Source: Heligmosomoides polygyrus polygyrus
Lineage: Eukaryota > Nematoda > Chromadorea > Rhabditida > Heligmosomidae
Reading direction: 5' to 3'
DNA length: 64,000 nucleotides
NCBI GenBank assembly: GCA_947396885.1
Contig: OX377206.1
Span: 19,463,114-19,527,113, forward strand
Position numbers and translations under genes: made by a program. This document shows, piece after piece, positions 10,736 through 22,375 of the stretch (its first letter is position 1; every line of letters begins with the position of its first letter). The notes beneath the pieces are model-generated. The model was not told where the DNA came from, did not search any database, and was given only the letters and a program-made list of their open reading frames with translations.

Positions 10736-10810
10736 TCCTATACTTACATCGTTGTGTTTGTTATTTGTCACGTACAACACTAACAGCAGGAGTTCGGGTT
10801 AGTTTGCAGC

Positions 10811-10840
10811 ATCCCCCCCCCCCTTCCCCCCCCCCCTTAC
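10811..10840. repeat. C-rich homopolymer tract
   Basis: Two runs of C interrupted by TT, just outside the RTE insertion. Length is prone to sequencing error. Confidence 0.7.
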
Positions 10841-10887
10841 CGACGAGCTCAGGGAGAAGGATACCTTGACTGTTTGGTTTTTGTTTT

Positions 10888-10953
10888 ATGGATCAGGCGA
10901 AACGAAAACCAAACTGCATTATGGATCAGGCGATACGAAAACCAAACTGCATC
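10888..10953 (+). repeat. 33-bp tandem duplication
   Basis: ATGGATCAGGCGA(A/T)ACG and the following 16 bases occur twice head to tail (10888-10920, 10921-10953), with only small differences. Confidence 0.85.
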
Positions 10954-11749
10954 TTTGTTTTTCATACTTTTGCAATTAAAGTTACCATTACATTTATACA
11001 GCTTTGTTCTTGTATAATTTACCTTTGTTTCAGTGATATTTTGCTCTCACGTTTTTCTGTTTATACATCAGCATGTGCATGAAATGTAAAATGAAATATT
11101 CCTACCATATTTGCAATAAACCAGTGATTTTCTACAGCTGTGGCTCTTCTGCTGAAACCAATGATCGAAAATGGTCAAATAACGGTAAACCTAAACCATC
11201 AGATTCCTCTTTTGTTTGTGTCAGGCGTCACGTTGCGAAGAAGGGATTTTTCATTTTCGATATTCGAAAGTTCATTTTTTAAACACCCAGCTCCAGGCAC
11301 AGGCTTGCTCCAAAAAAGTAGATGTTGTTAATAAGTAATGCCCTGCAGTAAGAATGATTGGACTACGTTGACACTTCATTAGTGAATGTACGAACGACGG
11401 ACACTTTGAATCGCTGAAGCGCGTGACTTCAATTTGTCGGCGGCCGGAGGCGATCTGAGACGCGTTTTTCTTTACTATTCATCCATTCGCTCACACATCT
11501 GCAGCGCTTCCGCATTATTGCCTCTGCAGCACATGACGGCGCAGAAAGAGCAACAAACGGAGGTTCAGATTCTCACAGCCAACACACAGATCGCTCACCG
11601 CTGGTCAGCGTTACTACTATATAAGTCCCGACCAAAAGCTTCCATCGCCTTGGTCTTACGATTATTTTTGCGTTTTTTGAAAACTCCTTTCTCCACGACC
11701 GAATATTCTATTTGGGCGCCATTACATGGAGAAAAACACATAGTTTCAT

Positions 11750-12030
11750 TGTGACGCCGTCGGGAGAGGCGCTGTACCCCATTCCAGGATCTTGGCTTCG
11801 ATTTCCGCTAAGGTCAGCCAAGCCTTCCATCCCTCCAGGGTCAATGAATTGGTGGCAAACTTGTACGGGAAGGATGAAACGTTATCTTATCCAGCTTCTT
11901 GCCACCGGCAGCTCATTGTGAAGGCCAAATACGCATTCACCTTACCTCCGCGAAATCCCGTAGAGGAACAATGTGTGGTACATCCCAAAAAGATGACGCG
12001 TAACGGCGTCCTCTATCATTTAATATCCTT
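11750..12030 (+). repeat. SINE copy, 5' end eroded
   Basis: The A-box-like GTGACGCCGTCGG, the GGCTTCGATTTCC B-box-like block, CAAGCCTTCCATCCCTCC, AAATACGCATTCA and the end GGCGTCCTCTATC follow in SINE order. Confidence 0.7.
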
Positions 12031-12439
12031 AAAAAATATATAAGATCTTGAAGATTTTTACTGCACAATCGCAAGATGTAGAACATTTTCCGATCTAGCA
12101 CCATTTCTGCTTCATACCTTTGTCACATTTATGGCTTAAATATCGGATTGCTTTTCAGAACTAGATCACATTTTGGTCGCCGGTTTGGTTGTAGCAAAAA
12201 TTCCTGAAAAACTCGGGCATAAGATGCTTCGAAATAGAGTTTAGCAACCCGAGAATGATACGGTGTGTTGCTGTAAGCGACAGTATCGAAGAACAAGCAA
12301 AATAAAACCCCACACAATGTCTGCTAATGTTCCTGGAGTTTGCTTGTATGGGCTATTATGTGTAACAGAAACCGATGTACATTACCTTTTACGACGTGGA
12401 AAAGGCTTTTGGTCGCGTATCCTTCAACAGCAAAACATA

Positions 12440-12745
12440 TATTCTGACAGAAGAAAACGTTCTCCTTCGAATGACGTATGAGACGGTGCAAAAATATTGA
12501 GAAAAAAAAATCGAAAAGGGAAGGAGCTGTTGGTAAACGTAATTTTTCTCATGTTGAACAAAGTTGACAAAAATCAGCATAAACAAATAAATGTAACAAG
12601 CGAGTTGGTAGAGCAGATCATTTTCTTTTGGATTGCTTGTAACATTATGCAAGAAAATTTCAGCGAAATTCAGGATAAAATGTTAAAAAATGACGGAGAC
12701 GTAATTCCCAACCTACATATATTATACGTAATACGTAATATTTAG
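12440..12745 (+). repeat. Decayed solo arm of the fold-back mariner family
   Basis: TTCTCCTTCGAATGACGTATGA, AAGGAGCTGTTGGTAAA, AATCAGCATAAACAAATAAATG and a final GACGTAATTCCCAACCTA match, in order and diverged, the right arm of the elements at 4.46 and 41.7 kb. No second arm was found, so this is a solo remnant. Confidence 0.4.
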
Positions 12746-13490
12746 GTTTTTTATTTGAGGATTAAAAAAGTCTTCAGAAGAAATGTACCCTGAAAATACT
12801 CGTTTCTATGCTCAGGAATCTTTTTTGTTAGCAGTTAATCTCCGACGACTTACGCATCCATTGCCAACAATGGCCTAATTGGGTGGCCCATGTAGTCCTG
12901 GCACTAGACTAGCCCGCTCAAATCTTTTTTGCCACCTTCCAACCTTTTAGCGGGAAGGAAGTACCGCTTCTCAAACCATGTCAAAAATGACCTGTCCTTC
13001 TTGTGTGCCTTTAAAAAATCGCGCTTCCTGCGGGAGTGAGGTGCTCACTCGCACTCATACATGGGAGGTTTACGGGAGGTGTGACTAATCAGTCAGTAAA
13101 TATAATGCTTTAGTTTCCAATATGACATTGAACATTTTTGTTTGTTCTGTAATCTTCCTTGAAAATTCGAAACGTAGTATTTTGTTACCTAACATTTATG
13201 CCCCACCCTGTACCTAGTATCGTGAGCTGCAATAAAACGCATGAAATTTAATTGTTTACAGTTGTGCACATCCATACGCAAACACTCATCCATTCTCGGA
13301 ATGCAGCGAGAAGATCGTGGTTATTACAATCATTTTTGATGATTGTCACAGATCTGCGTGGTGCTTCTTGACAAATACTTAGTTTCAATCTCACCGGCCA
13401 CTACGTTTTACAAATTTGAAAACTTATCGGGTTTTCGCCCGACTGACTCCATGGTGTTCACCAGATGATCAATGCGCATATTCAGTTTAG
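12746..13490. other. Region without recognisable gene
   Basis: AT-rich DNA. No domain-bearing frame, RNA gene or repeat family was recognised. Confidence 0.4.
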
Positions 13491-13790
13491 GCTCGAGGTG
13501 GCGCAGTCAGAAGAGGCGCCAGCCGTCTGGAGATTCGACTCGAGGTTCCTGATTGGGATTTCCCGCTCAAGTCAGCCAAGCACTCCCTTCCACCAAGGCC
13601 GACGTACTAGAACCAGACTTGTACGAGAAGAACAAAACACTGAATCGTTCATCGGCTGGCCATCGCAGGTCATTGTGTATGGGCCACATACATAGGCAAT
13701 CAAATTACCTCCATGATTTCCTGTAGAAGTAGAATGCGTGGCCATCTCGCAAAGGGACTGACAAGCGCCACCTTTATCCTTTTTTATTTT
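13491..13790 (+). repeat. SINE copy with good A-box
   Basis: GAGGTGGCGCAGTCAGAAGAGG (head), GGTTCCTGATTGGGATTTCCC, a diverged middle, GTAGAAGTAGAATGCGTGG and GCGCCACCTTTATCC (tail) are in order. The head is one of the better preserved tRNA-like A-boxes in the window. Confidence 0.75.
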
Positions 13791-14384
13791 TTGGCTGTCT
13801 CTCTAGCATTCGCATCCATACTCAGTTTGCCTCGATGTCGTACCCTCGAAATGTGACCCAAGCCAATTGGGAAAAACATTGGAAAGTGTACTAATTTGTT
13901 TTCTTTTATCAAAAAATATCATCCATGTCAGGCCACGTAATATTTCAGTGCTTTATATGTCTTCATGCACGATTTCCAGCCTTTCAAATAGAATAGAGTA
14001 GGAAAGAAAAATGCTGTGAAATGAAATAGAATGGGGTGACATAGAACTACTCGGGTGCGCCACGCGTTCTTCCTCTGGAAAAGGAATCGAATTGTGACGC
14101 CAACGTTTGAATGAACCAAACAATAACCACATGATTCCATTTGCCGTAGGTAGGCACCAGAATTCTACAGCTCTGCATTCAAGAGAAGCTGACAGTTCTT
14201 ATCGCTTTATGTTCTGAAACCTTTGTTGTTGAATTGTGACGATTCAAGATGCCTTGCTCGAAAAGTTATAGATTAGTTGGAGGCAGTTAACACAACCTTT
14301 TACACACGTCCCTTATGATCCAGGAGACTTCTGGCTCATTCTCGCACATGGACATTTTTACGCTCACTCTGCTTCCGTAGACCT

Positions 14385-14490
14385 TGCGACTTGCTCCATT
14401 ATCACGTCTTGATAACGTGTCAATTAGCCGCTCAAGATCATTTTCAGCCCATTTTAAAATCACTTGCAATCTTACATTCCAGGATGTCTC
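14385..14490 (-). other. Possible isolated exon-like open frame
   Basis: On the minus strand the frame VILKWAENDLERLIDTLSRR continues for about a dozen residues and meets a donor-like GTGAGCG near 14370. No good acceptor, partner exon or family was recognised. It may be chance. Confidence 0.12.
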
Positions 14491-15009
14491 AAAACAAAGA
14501 CACCTGCTGGTACCACTCTGAATGCAGTAGTGAGCGTGTACATAGATTCTATTGCTCGACTCTACACTGTAGAATCGAGCAAGCATGTAACAGCATGTGT
14601 ACCTATTTCGTTCCCTACTATTTAACGAAGTCCACTACGTAGTTCTGCCTTCCTCCGAAGTCATATTGAGTTATGAGTTATGTAGCCCACTGGAAGCTAT
14701 ACTACCTTGCGACGTGACACTTCATCAATAAACAGTATAAATCAACAAAGCAATTAAAGAAGTAATTGATTAACACGTGCCTGCTGGTGGTTGTAAATAT
14801 GACGCCACTTTCAGCAGCACTTTTCGTCACGCTTCTACTGTTTGCATTAAACGGAAGTAAACAAATTTAAATTGCTGAAGCTTGTAGGACGCATATACTG
14901 AAGCACTCAATCAAAGAAAAACAAATCTGAAAAAAGCGCAAAAATGTTTTTAAAAAATGCGTTCTCAGTAATTAATTAGTTTAAATGACTGGTGATTTAG
15001 TAACAGGTT

Positions 15010-15165
15010 TGCATGCGAAGGACAAAGTACTAACGTGTTCATCACCTAGCCACCGCAAGTCATTGTATAGGCCAAATACGCATTCAACAGGCCTCCACGA
15101 CATCCCGTAGAAGTAGAATGCGCTGGCGCATTCCAACGTGGATTGGGTAGCACACTTGATCTCTA
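15010..15165 (+). repeat. SINE copy, 5'-truncated
   Basis: Only the 3' half is present: AAGGACAAAGTACTAACGTG, GCCACCGCAAGTCATTGTAT, AAATACGCATTCA, GTAGAAGTAGAATGCGCTGG. The tail is diverged. Confidence 0.75.
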
Positions 15166-15544
15166 TTTAAAAGTAACTAATTGAATAAACAACATATATA
15201 TTAGGTGGGCGCAAAAGTGATGCCGGGTTCAAGTCATCGCATTTAAGCTGATATCTCTAGTAGGAAACAAACTCGCGGCCAGTATAACGATGCTAGAATC
15301 TACGTCTCTTTGCGAGGCTATAGATTTACCCTCACGGAATAGTAAAATGAAATTAATTGACTTCCAGGTACCATTAATCGAAGTTCGTGAAGATCCGTAG
15401 CAGCATTCGTTCAGCCATTAAAGTCAAGGAAATCAGATGGTACCTGGTGTGCTAGCATTTAGCTCTATAGAGGTTCTCACAGTTTTTGTAGAGGGTTTTG
15501 GGAAGTATTTAGGAGGGCCTTCGATAAACTTGCTTTTCTGTACT

Positions 15545-15832
15545 ATCGCAGTCGGCTGTCGTGTGCACCCGACACGAGGTCGCTGGCTTGGCTTCTGTGC
15601 GCAAGCCAGCCAAGCATTCTAACCCGTCGGGGTCGGTGAATTTGTATCAGACTTGTCTAGGAAGGATAAGACACTGATATATGTACTCATCGACATATCA
15701 CAGCAAGTAATTCAATGGGCAAAATACGCATTCAAATCACTTCCACGACATTCCGTTGAAGCAGAATGCATGGCGCATCCTAAAAGAGATTGATTAACGC
15801 CGTACTTTATCCTTACCCTTTATTTGTATCGT
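15545..15832 (+). repeat. SINE copy, left member of a tail-to-tail pair
   Basis: The head begins ATCGCAGTCGGCTGTCGTG. The middle and AAATACGCATTCA are recognisable and it ends AACGCCGTACTTTATCC. The next copy starts in the opposite orientation 18 bp later. Confidence 0.75.
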
Positions 15833-15849
15833 AGTGCACGATCTAACTC

Positions 15850-16150
15850 CAAGGATAAATAAGGGATAAAGGACGGCGTTACTCAATCCCTTTTGGGATG
15901 CGCCACGCATTCTACTTCTACGGGATGTCGTGGAGGCGATTTGAATGCGTATTTGGCCATACAATGACTTGCGGTAGCCAGCCGATGAACATGTCAGCGC
16001 TTTATCCTTCCCAGACAAGTCTGGTTCCAATTCATCGACCCCGGAGGGATGGAAGGCTTGGTTGGCCTGGGCGGGAAATCCGAACCAGAAACCTGGTATC
16101 GGGTGTAGGCGACAGTCTGCGCCTCCTCCGACTGCGCTACACGTGCCCAA
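15850..16150 (-). repeat. SINE copy, right member of a tail-to-tail pair
   Basis: Full-length and well preserved on the minus strand, from the head GGGCACGTGTAGCGCAGTCGG to the tail GACGGCGTT complement near 15870. CCAAGGATA on one side and CCAAGAATA on the other may be an imperfect target duplication. Long open frames on both strands are SINE sequence. Confidence 0.85.
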
Positions 16151-16159
16151 CCCCAAGAA

Positions 16160-19050
16160 TACGTTACAAAATACGTGGAAATGGTGAAACATGACCCCGT
16201 GCGTTTATGTGTAATGAGGGCAAATTCCTCCTTCTAGTTGTGGCTATTGTTCGTCGGCTATATCAGGAATACTGCAAAAAAGGTTTTCCATCCCTATGTT
16301 CTTATGTAAAAGCATTGAGTATACATAAGTTTAACAGTCCATTTTTTTGTGTATTTTAATGGTTGTTCACGTATATCCTTATCTTTATAAGCCTCACGGA
16401 CCACTCCCCAGACATTTCCGAGGTTCCATCTTTAGCGGTTGGTTTTGAAACCCAGCGGGAAAGTTGAGCAAAACTTGAATAACAGTTTTTCTAGCGGTTG
16501 TGTTTGCTATTATAGATCCATGAATACCTCGCCTACTCTGAATGCGTCGCAATTAACTCTGAAGTTTTTTGGCGTCGTACGAAGGCGTTGTGTTGAAATC
16601 ACGACAGCTGCTTGGTCATCGCTGATGTTTTTCGCTCCCTGAGAGATCGCCGCGAACTGAACAGCAGCGAGCGTTCTGTTCGGACGTGAACTTCTTGCGA
16701 TGTCTCTTGCACTTTCATTTAACTGCAAATTCATGTCCTGTGATGCGTGGCCGGGGCGTGCAATTTTTATTAGCTAAAACACTTCGTTGGAATGAACGGA
16801 ATCGTCCAGTAACTGCGTTGCGAAAGACGTTATAGCACATTAAGCTGGGCTCGATTTCCGCAATTAAAAATCAATAATATAGACAATAGAACCTTACGCA
16901 CTAATAAGAAATCTCACAATCATTTAGAGCTAGCGATAATTCTATTGATTAAATTTAACAGTCACTGCTAGTGAGAGCAAATGAGGTGGTTTGATTTTTT
17001 TAGGTGGTTTGGTTTTGTTAAATACATTTTATTTTATTTTATTTTATTTCATTACAGTTTTTTGTTCAACAAGTTTTTTTGTATATTTTCATATATTATA
17101 TAACAATGTTTTAAACTTAGCTTAAACTAACTAGGTTCCGCACCACTTATGTTAGCAACAGTGATCAGAAAGCAAAAGTTCATGCTGCAGCCTCTCACTT
17201 TTCTGGTTAGGGTTTGTACTAATAAGAAAGGGTTTTCTTTAAAAGGCTCAAAAGCCTATTAGTTTTCTTAAAAATAGTATTGTTCTATCTAGTTGAAGTA
17301 GGTTTTATAGAGAAACTGTCCCTCAATCCCAAGAGAATGGATATCGAATTGCTGTAAATGTTCGTAGTCGAATCTGTTTTGGTCGAGAAGGAAATTTTTA
17401 CCTCAAAAATAATCTCCAGCTCTATAATTCTTAGAAATTTACAATTCCATCTTCACTCTCTTGCCATGTACAATGAAGCAACTACGATGAAGCTTTAGAT
17501 TGTTTCAAGACGGAGAGCAGGAGAGCAGAAATTGAGCCACATGCTCATTCAGCAGACTGTGATGTTTAGTTGATTGGTTTGTATATTCCATTTTCATGAA
17601 GTGTTGAAATCTAGGGGTGTACTTTTTCCTAGCAGTTGAAAAATCTTATTTTAGCGAAAATTGTGATCACAAAAGTCACTTACAAAACACTTACAACTCT
17701 CTAAGCTAGAACTACAATTTAAGCTTGTCTGTATATGATGATTAAGAATTATTTTGACACCATGGCGTATGCCAGTCGGTTATTTTCGAGAGTTTTTCAT
17801 ATCGTCGAATTGATAAAAGGCTGTTTACGGTTCAGTCAAACGAGTATGAAGTAGCTCAAAAGGTTAATAAATCAACGTGGCCTTGAGTTATGGGGCTACA
17901 ACCAGCAATTCACGCACACGTATCTTATCGTTATGTGAAGGTAGACAATTTTATCACACATTAATATCATAACAAGCTAACATTGAATTGGATTATAGTC
18001 TTATCTCAAACACTCTGGCGCGCCCACTCGATTGATAGGTTCGATTCTATATGCATTGTTCATGGCGCATTAAAAATGCAAGCTGGACAGACTTAGAGCA
18101 ATTCCTGATTAGGACAGCTTAGAATTTCCGATAAAATTCTCCAAACGCTCAATCTACAGGTTTTTGCGCCCACTCGATTGATTCTGTCGGTCCTATATGC
18201 ATTGTTCAACTCTCCTGAGATTTATATGTCAAGTGATAGAGCTCGAGCTGCTGAGCTTAAATATATGTTTATTTTCAGAAGTACTTGACTTTAAAAAAAG
18301 TTATTCAAAAAAGTCAGCTTGGAACGCTCCAAAGCGGCTTTTTCGGCAATTGACCAAAGGACATGCGCGGTACTGTCTATAGTAGCGAAGTTCTGTTCGC
18401 TTTGGCCTTCCTTCACTGAAAAATAAAACAAAAATTTCAGACGTTGTGATGACGAACAAAGTACTTTCAGGCAAGGTTTCCATAAATCCAATTAACTTTT
18501 TTCTGGGGGTGGGGTGTATGTATATACTGACGAGAGCCGTTATAGGAAAGCTTATGCTTCGTGTCCCGATTGTAAAATCACGAATAAAGTCTGACTATCT
18601 GACATACAGGACTCCCAATGAATTCAGCTTGTTGCTTGGGAGGTACGATAACCTGGACAACCTGTCTGTGCAAGCCTATAAAAGTCCTATTGCTGTTTGA
18701 ACTCCAGGAATATCGACAAAGCAATTTCTCTGTTGACGGTTGTGTAGCTGTCATTATTAGTATTACTAATTGTAGAGAGAGGTTTGCGAGTTTCTTCATT
18801 TCGTATTCCTTTGTTCGCTTACGCTAGACTGTGGTCTATGTACACTTTGAAATAAATAAAGAAATAAATATTATACATTGAATCACACTAAGAGCAGTGC
18901 GTTGATTTTCATATCAATATGAATGAGTAATAAGACACATAGAATGAACTCCTGCTCCTTGTGCTGATGATCCTCCAGGAGTTATTGCAATAAATTACTA
19001 TATTCTTTTAATTATTTACTAAACTAAAACAAACCTTCAACTAATTACTT
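16160..19050. other. Long AT-rich stretch without recognisable gene
   Basis: It contains a (TTTTA)n-like tract near 17020-17050 and a repeated phrase GCGCCCACTCGATTGAT (18019 and 18167), a short direct repeat about 150 bp apart. No coding region or RNA gene could be supported. Confidence 0.45.
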
Positions 19051-19360
19051 ACTAAAGAATAAAGGATAAAGGACGGCGTTACTCAATCCCTTCTGGGATG
19101 CGCCAGCGCATTCTACTTCTACGGGATGTCGTGGAGGCGACATGAATGCGTATTTGGCCATACAATGACTTGCGGTGGCCAGCCAATGAACAAGTCAGCG
19201 CTCTATCCTTCCCAGACGAGTCTGGTACCAATTCACCGGCCCCAGAGGGATGGAAGGCTTGGTTGGCCTGGGCGGGAAATCCGAACCAGTAACCTGGTAT
19301 CGGGTGCACGCGACAGTCGCGCCTGTTCCGACTGAGCCACACGCGCCCAATTACTTACTA
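19043..19360 (-). repeat. SINE copy with perfect 12-bp target duplication
   Basis: AATTACTTACTA at 19043-19054 and 19349-19360 flank a full-length minus-strand SINE (19055-19348). The head is GGGCGCGTGTGGCTCAGTCGG and the B-box-like block is TGGTTCGGATTTCC. The perfect duplication shows insertion by a LINE-type endonuclease and a young age. Confidence 0.92.
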
Positions 19361-19585
19361 TGATTAGTAATTACTAAACTTTTATTCTGATGGAGATGAA
19401 ACAGAATAGATATGCATGAATTGTTGTTTATTAGATAGTTAACAATGTGACAAGTTCTTCAGATTTCTCACTTGGTTAACGTCTCACTTCAGAATGGGCT
19501 TCTCGTATTTAATTCAGAAGTCGTTAGAGCGTAACTTAAGCGAGTGGCTGTTATCGACTGGTTTGAGAATAAATGTTATTTTCAG

Positions 19586-19768
19586 AACAGCTCAAGTATT
19601 CTACAGAAGGCCGTCGTGAACGGGGACACACGTGACCTAGGTGCTGAGTAAGCTGTCAGGACACAGGTCCTCAAGGAGGTCAGCTGGTACAACCGAGACG
19701 CTTTCGACCAGCACCTGGAGCTGAACTTCCTACTAGCCCCCACCACCGCCATTTCGCCGGTCGCCTGA
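19586..19768 (+). pseudogene. Exon-like frame with one internal stop
   Basis: A TTATTTTCAG acceptor precedes a frame containing LQKAVVNGDTRDLG, a TAA at 19649, then VLKEVSWYNRDAFDQHLELN and a final TGA at 19766. Composition and sequence look protein-like but match no family I recognise. Without the TAA this would be an unremarkable terminal exon. The opposite strand is also partly open, so confidence is low. Confidence 0.2.
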
Positions 19769-19802
19769 CAAGCGCACGCACACCATCAGCTGACCGACGT
19801 CA

Positions 19803-20023
19803 ATGTCGGAACTTGAGGTGAGATTCTGACCGATTTTGTCGACGTCCGTTGTGGTACTCGTAATGCTTAGCCAAATGGCGGCCGAAACATTGTCAGTAAT
19901 ACTTTGTTCTTTACAGACGTTCACACTCTGGGGATCCCTGCCGCCTGAGTTGCGATACTTCATCATGCTGTTTGTCGACTTTGACACCCTAGAAACCTGC
20001 ATATTGACGAACAGGGAAACGAG
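19803..20023 (+). CDS. Possible first two exons of an F-box-like gene
   Basis: ATG TCG GAA CTT GAG (19803-19817) meets a GTGAGA donor. A 99-bp intron ends TTCTTTACAG, and exon 2 (19917-20023) continues WGSLPPELRYFIMLFVDFD and TLETCILTNRETR before a weak GTGATC donor. The LPPEL...TL..C.LTNR pattern resembles the start of an F-box (substrate adaptors of SCF ubiquitin ligases). No downstream exon was found, and an in-frame TGA follows if the donor is not used. It may be a fragment or chance. Confidence 0.25.
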
Positions 20024-20039
20024 GTGATCATTCATATCC

Positions 20040-21320
20040 ATTGCTAGTAATTGCTGTACAAATGTGAAAGATCTCTGGACGCTTAGTTGGTTGTTGCCAC
20101 CTAAACTATGCTTCTCATTCGAGAATAGCCAAGCAATCTAGGATATTAGAGCTGATTCATCAGAAATTTATGCAACGTGGTGCTTGAACTAATGTTGTCG
20201 CTGATTGAATGGTCGCTGCACCAAAAGATATGTAGCTTGTTCTGAAGGACAGCAAAACGAACCCGAGATATGTATGTACATAGCATCATGCGCTTTTCTA
20301 ATGTCTCGCGATATTTACCTAATTGGAGTCGTTCTAATAAGAAGCTGCGTTTGAAGAGTACGCTTTTTTTACACGTGCTCTGAACTGCAACTTTTGGCGC
20401 TGAGGTGAACCTGATAATTGAATTACCGCGAATTTTTTTTTATTATGTAGGAAGCTTTCTCGATTGAAACAGCATGAAAACGTATAGTACAGTGCAAAAT
20501 CATTGACCGCATCCCCAACAGTTAGTGACTAATGCGCTCTCTATCAATCGTACCTTCGAAGCCATGTTCATATCTTCGATGCTAGGTTACATGAATACTC
20601 GAATTATTTTGATGATCGATGTAAAATCCATGAATCGCTTCCTATTGTCAACAAAACTTCGGAGAATTCTTCGGCTACCAAACATTTTTGCACGACAAAT
20701 AACGTAGCAACTCAATTTTAAGCTTAGATTACAGTGTAAGTTTGATACAGTTTCAAGTGAATTTCTGAATATCATTAAAAAAAATCAAAATAAAAAAAAT
20801 CATATCAAAAACCGTTGTTAAGAGCGAGGCGTCAGCGAAACCTGGCTCTAAAACTCGTGCATCTTCAACTGCAAACCATCTCCCAAGTGCTATTTATCCT
20901 ACCACTTAAACAAACATCGCGATACGCTGGGGTGTTTCGTGCGATCTACACGCTCATATGGTTTTCATTCTATTTCTGCTTGTAATAAGCTATGAGGACT
21001 TGAATTAGCTAAAATGAGGATAATTTCATGATCACACGAACAACGGTAGTAAATTTTGACGCGCTATATGAATGTAACGACGAGTCTAAAAATCAATAGG
21101 AATACGTTTTTTATTATTAACACGAGGCAATAGGAAGCACAACACATTTTCCACGTCTTTGACCTCCTTGTTGAAGGAGAATAGAGCGTTAAGGCTTGAG
21201 CGCAAAGAGGAAGTGTATTTTTCCTCTTATCATCGACTACTGATAGAGAAGAGGATGCATTAAGAAATTCATTCCTCTTACCTTCTCAAGCTTGCTGGTT
21301 ATAGAACGCTGTGGAAGGAG
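20040..21320. other. Region without recognisable gene
   Basis: AT-rich. Short frames only, with no recognised repeat or RNA gene. Confidence 0.4.
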
Positions 21321-21461
21321 GCCGTGCGTGGCTTGTGTTTTTCTTACGCGCTAGAAAATCGTAGCCCGAATCCGTACTCAAGGCAACCAAACCTTTCATC
21401 CGTGCGTCCATGGCAACATCTAGTTGTTATCACGCCTACTGAAGAGCCACCAGACATTGTC

Positions 21462-21530
21462 ACATATAAAAGAGCTAACCTCTCCTTGTGTCCGTCGGTT
21501 TGTCTGCCTGTCCTTTCGTCTGTCACTGTG
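21462..21530 (+). repeat. TATAAAAGAG plus TGTCCGTC tract (copy A)
   Basis: ACATATAAAAGAGCTAACC is followed by a pyrimidine-rich run of TGTCCGTC/TGTCTGCC/TGTCC units. The same arrangement is at 24691-24785. Both lie a few hundred bp or less upstream of a 42-bp minisatellite array, so they are probably parts of one repeat family. Confidence 0.6.
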
Positions 21531-21959
21531 GTACATATCCCGGAGGCACGGTCTCACCTCTCAATCGCAAGGTGGAAATCTTGCGAATATGTTGGTCAAT
21601 AGACATGTTTTACAAAGAGCAAGCAATATCGATCGCCTTATCGATTATGGATAGACAAGTGCTTGGACACGCTTAACGGCATGTCTCACAGATGCGCTCT
21701 CCGCGCGACCTTGCAACATCACTAACCTACGCAAAGCAATTTTTGTAAAAATTGAAAATCCGCTATCATCTAGGTTCTTCTGCTATTTTTGCGGCATGAA
21801 GCTGTCTTCTACTTCCATAGGTTTATCAAAGGCATTCTCTCCACCAACGTTATTACTTGATGCTGAACAGCACTTCAGTCTCTCAGGATGCTCCGCCACC
21901 TTTATCATGCTCAACAGCGCTCGTTACGGGGCAACATTGACAGAGGTTCCGAAACCAGA

Positions 21960-22130
21960 CACTCGCTGCGCAAGATCGGTGCCGCTTGTTTTGAACTAAG
22001 ACGCTCGTTGTACGACATCGGTGACACCACTTCCAAATTCGGACGCTCATCCAACGACGTCGGCTACTCGTCTTCTGATTCTGGATGTCCCCTGCACGAC
22101 ATCGGTGACACGTCTTCTGAACGCGGGCGC
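21960..22130 (+). repeat. 42-bp minisatellite, array 1
   Basis: Degenerate copies of a 42-bp unit with the core CGACATCGGTGACAC...TCTTCTGAATTCGG(A/G)CGCTC. The plus strand is open and reads a 14-residue repeat with the core DIGDTSSE. The same unit occurs inverted at 24.79-25.25 and 25.72-25.91 kb and again near 28.06-28.28 kb. Confidence 0.75.
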
Positions 22131-22133
22131 TTA

Positions 22134-22260
22134 AGGCCGCCACAGACTTCTGCGGCGCCGCTCGGCGGGTGCCGCTGCCCTATGCTTAACCATAGGGCAG
22201 AGATGCAGAGCTCGCCTCCAGCGGCGCCGCCAGCGGCGCCGCAGAAGTCTGTGGCGGCCT
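22134..22260. mobile_element. 127-bp MITE with TTA duplication (PIF/Harbinger-like)
   Basis: Perfect 29-bp terminal inverted repeats begin AGGCCGCCACAGACTTCTGC and flank a GC-rich centre that holds a second hairpin (GCCCTATG/CATAGGGC). TTA at 22131-22133 and 22261-22263 is the target duplication. A 3-bp TWA target and short length fit the PIF/Harbinger class. The related locus near 28.06 kb has the same flanks joined without the insert, so it is an empty site. Confidence 0.85.
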
Positions 22261-22375
22261 TTAGAAACCCTCGCAGCTGCCGTTGTGCCAAGCAGGAAGA
22301 GCCCGTCCTTCCCCTGCTGCGGCAGCATACCATGTTGAATGGCAAACTTTGCCCGCGTGAGATACGATGAGGCGT
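22261..22375 (-). repeat. Conserved head block of the minisatellite-bearing repeat
   Basis: On the minus strand this block (CACGCGGGCAAAGTTTGCC, CAGCAGGGGAAGGACGGGCT, GGCACAACGGCAGCTGCGA) matches 27965-28060 on the plus strand at about 75-80% by eye. In both places it leads directly into the 42-bp array. It has an open frame (RAKFAIQHGMLPQQGK, LFLLGTTAA), but I know no family for it. Confidence 0.65.
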
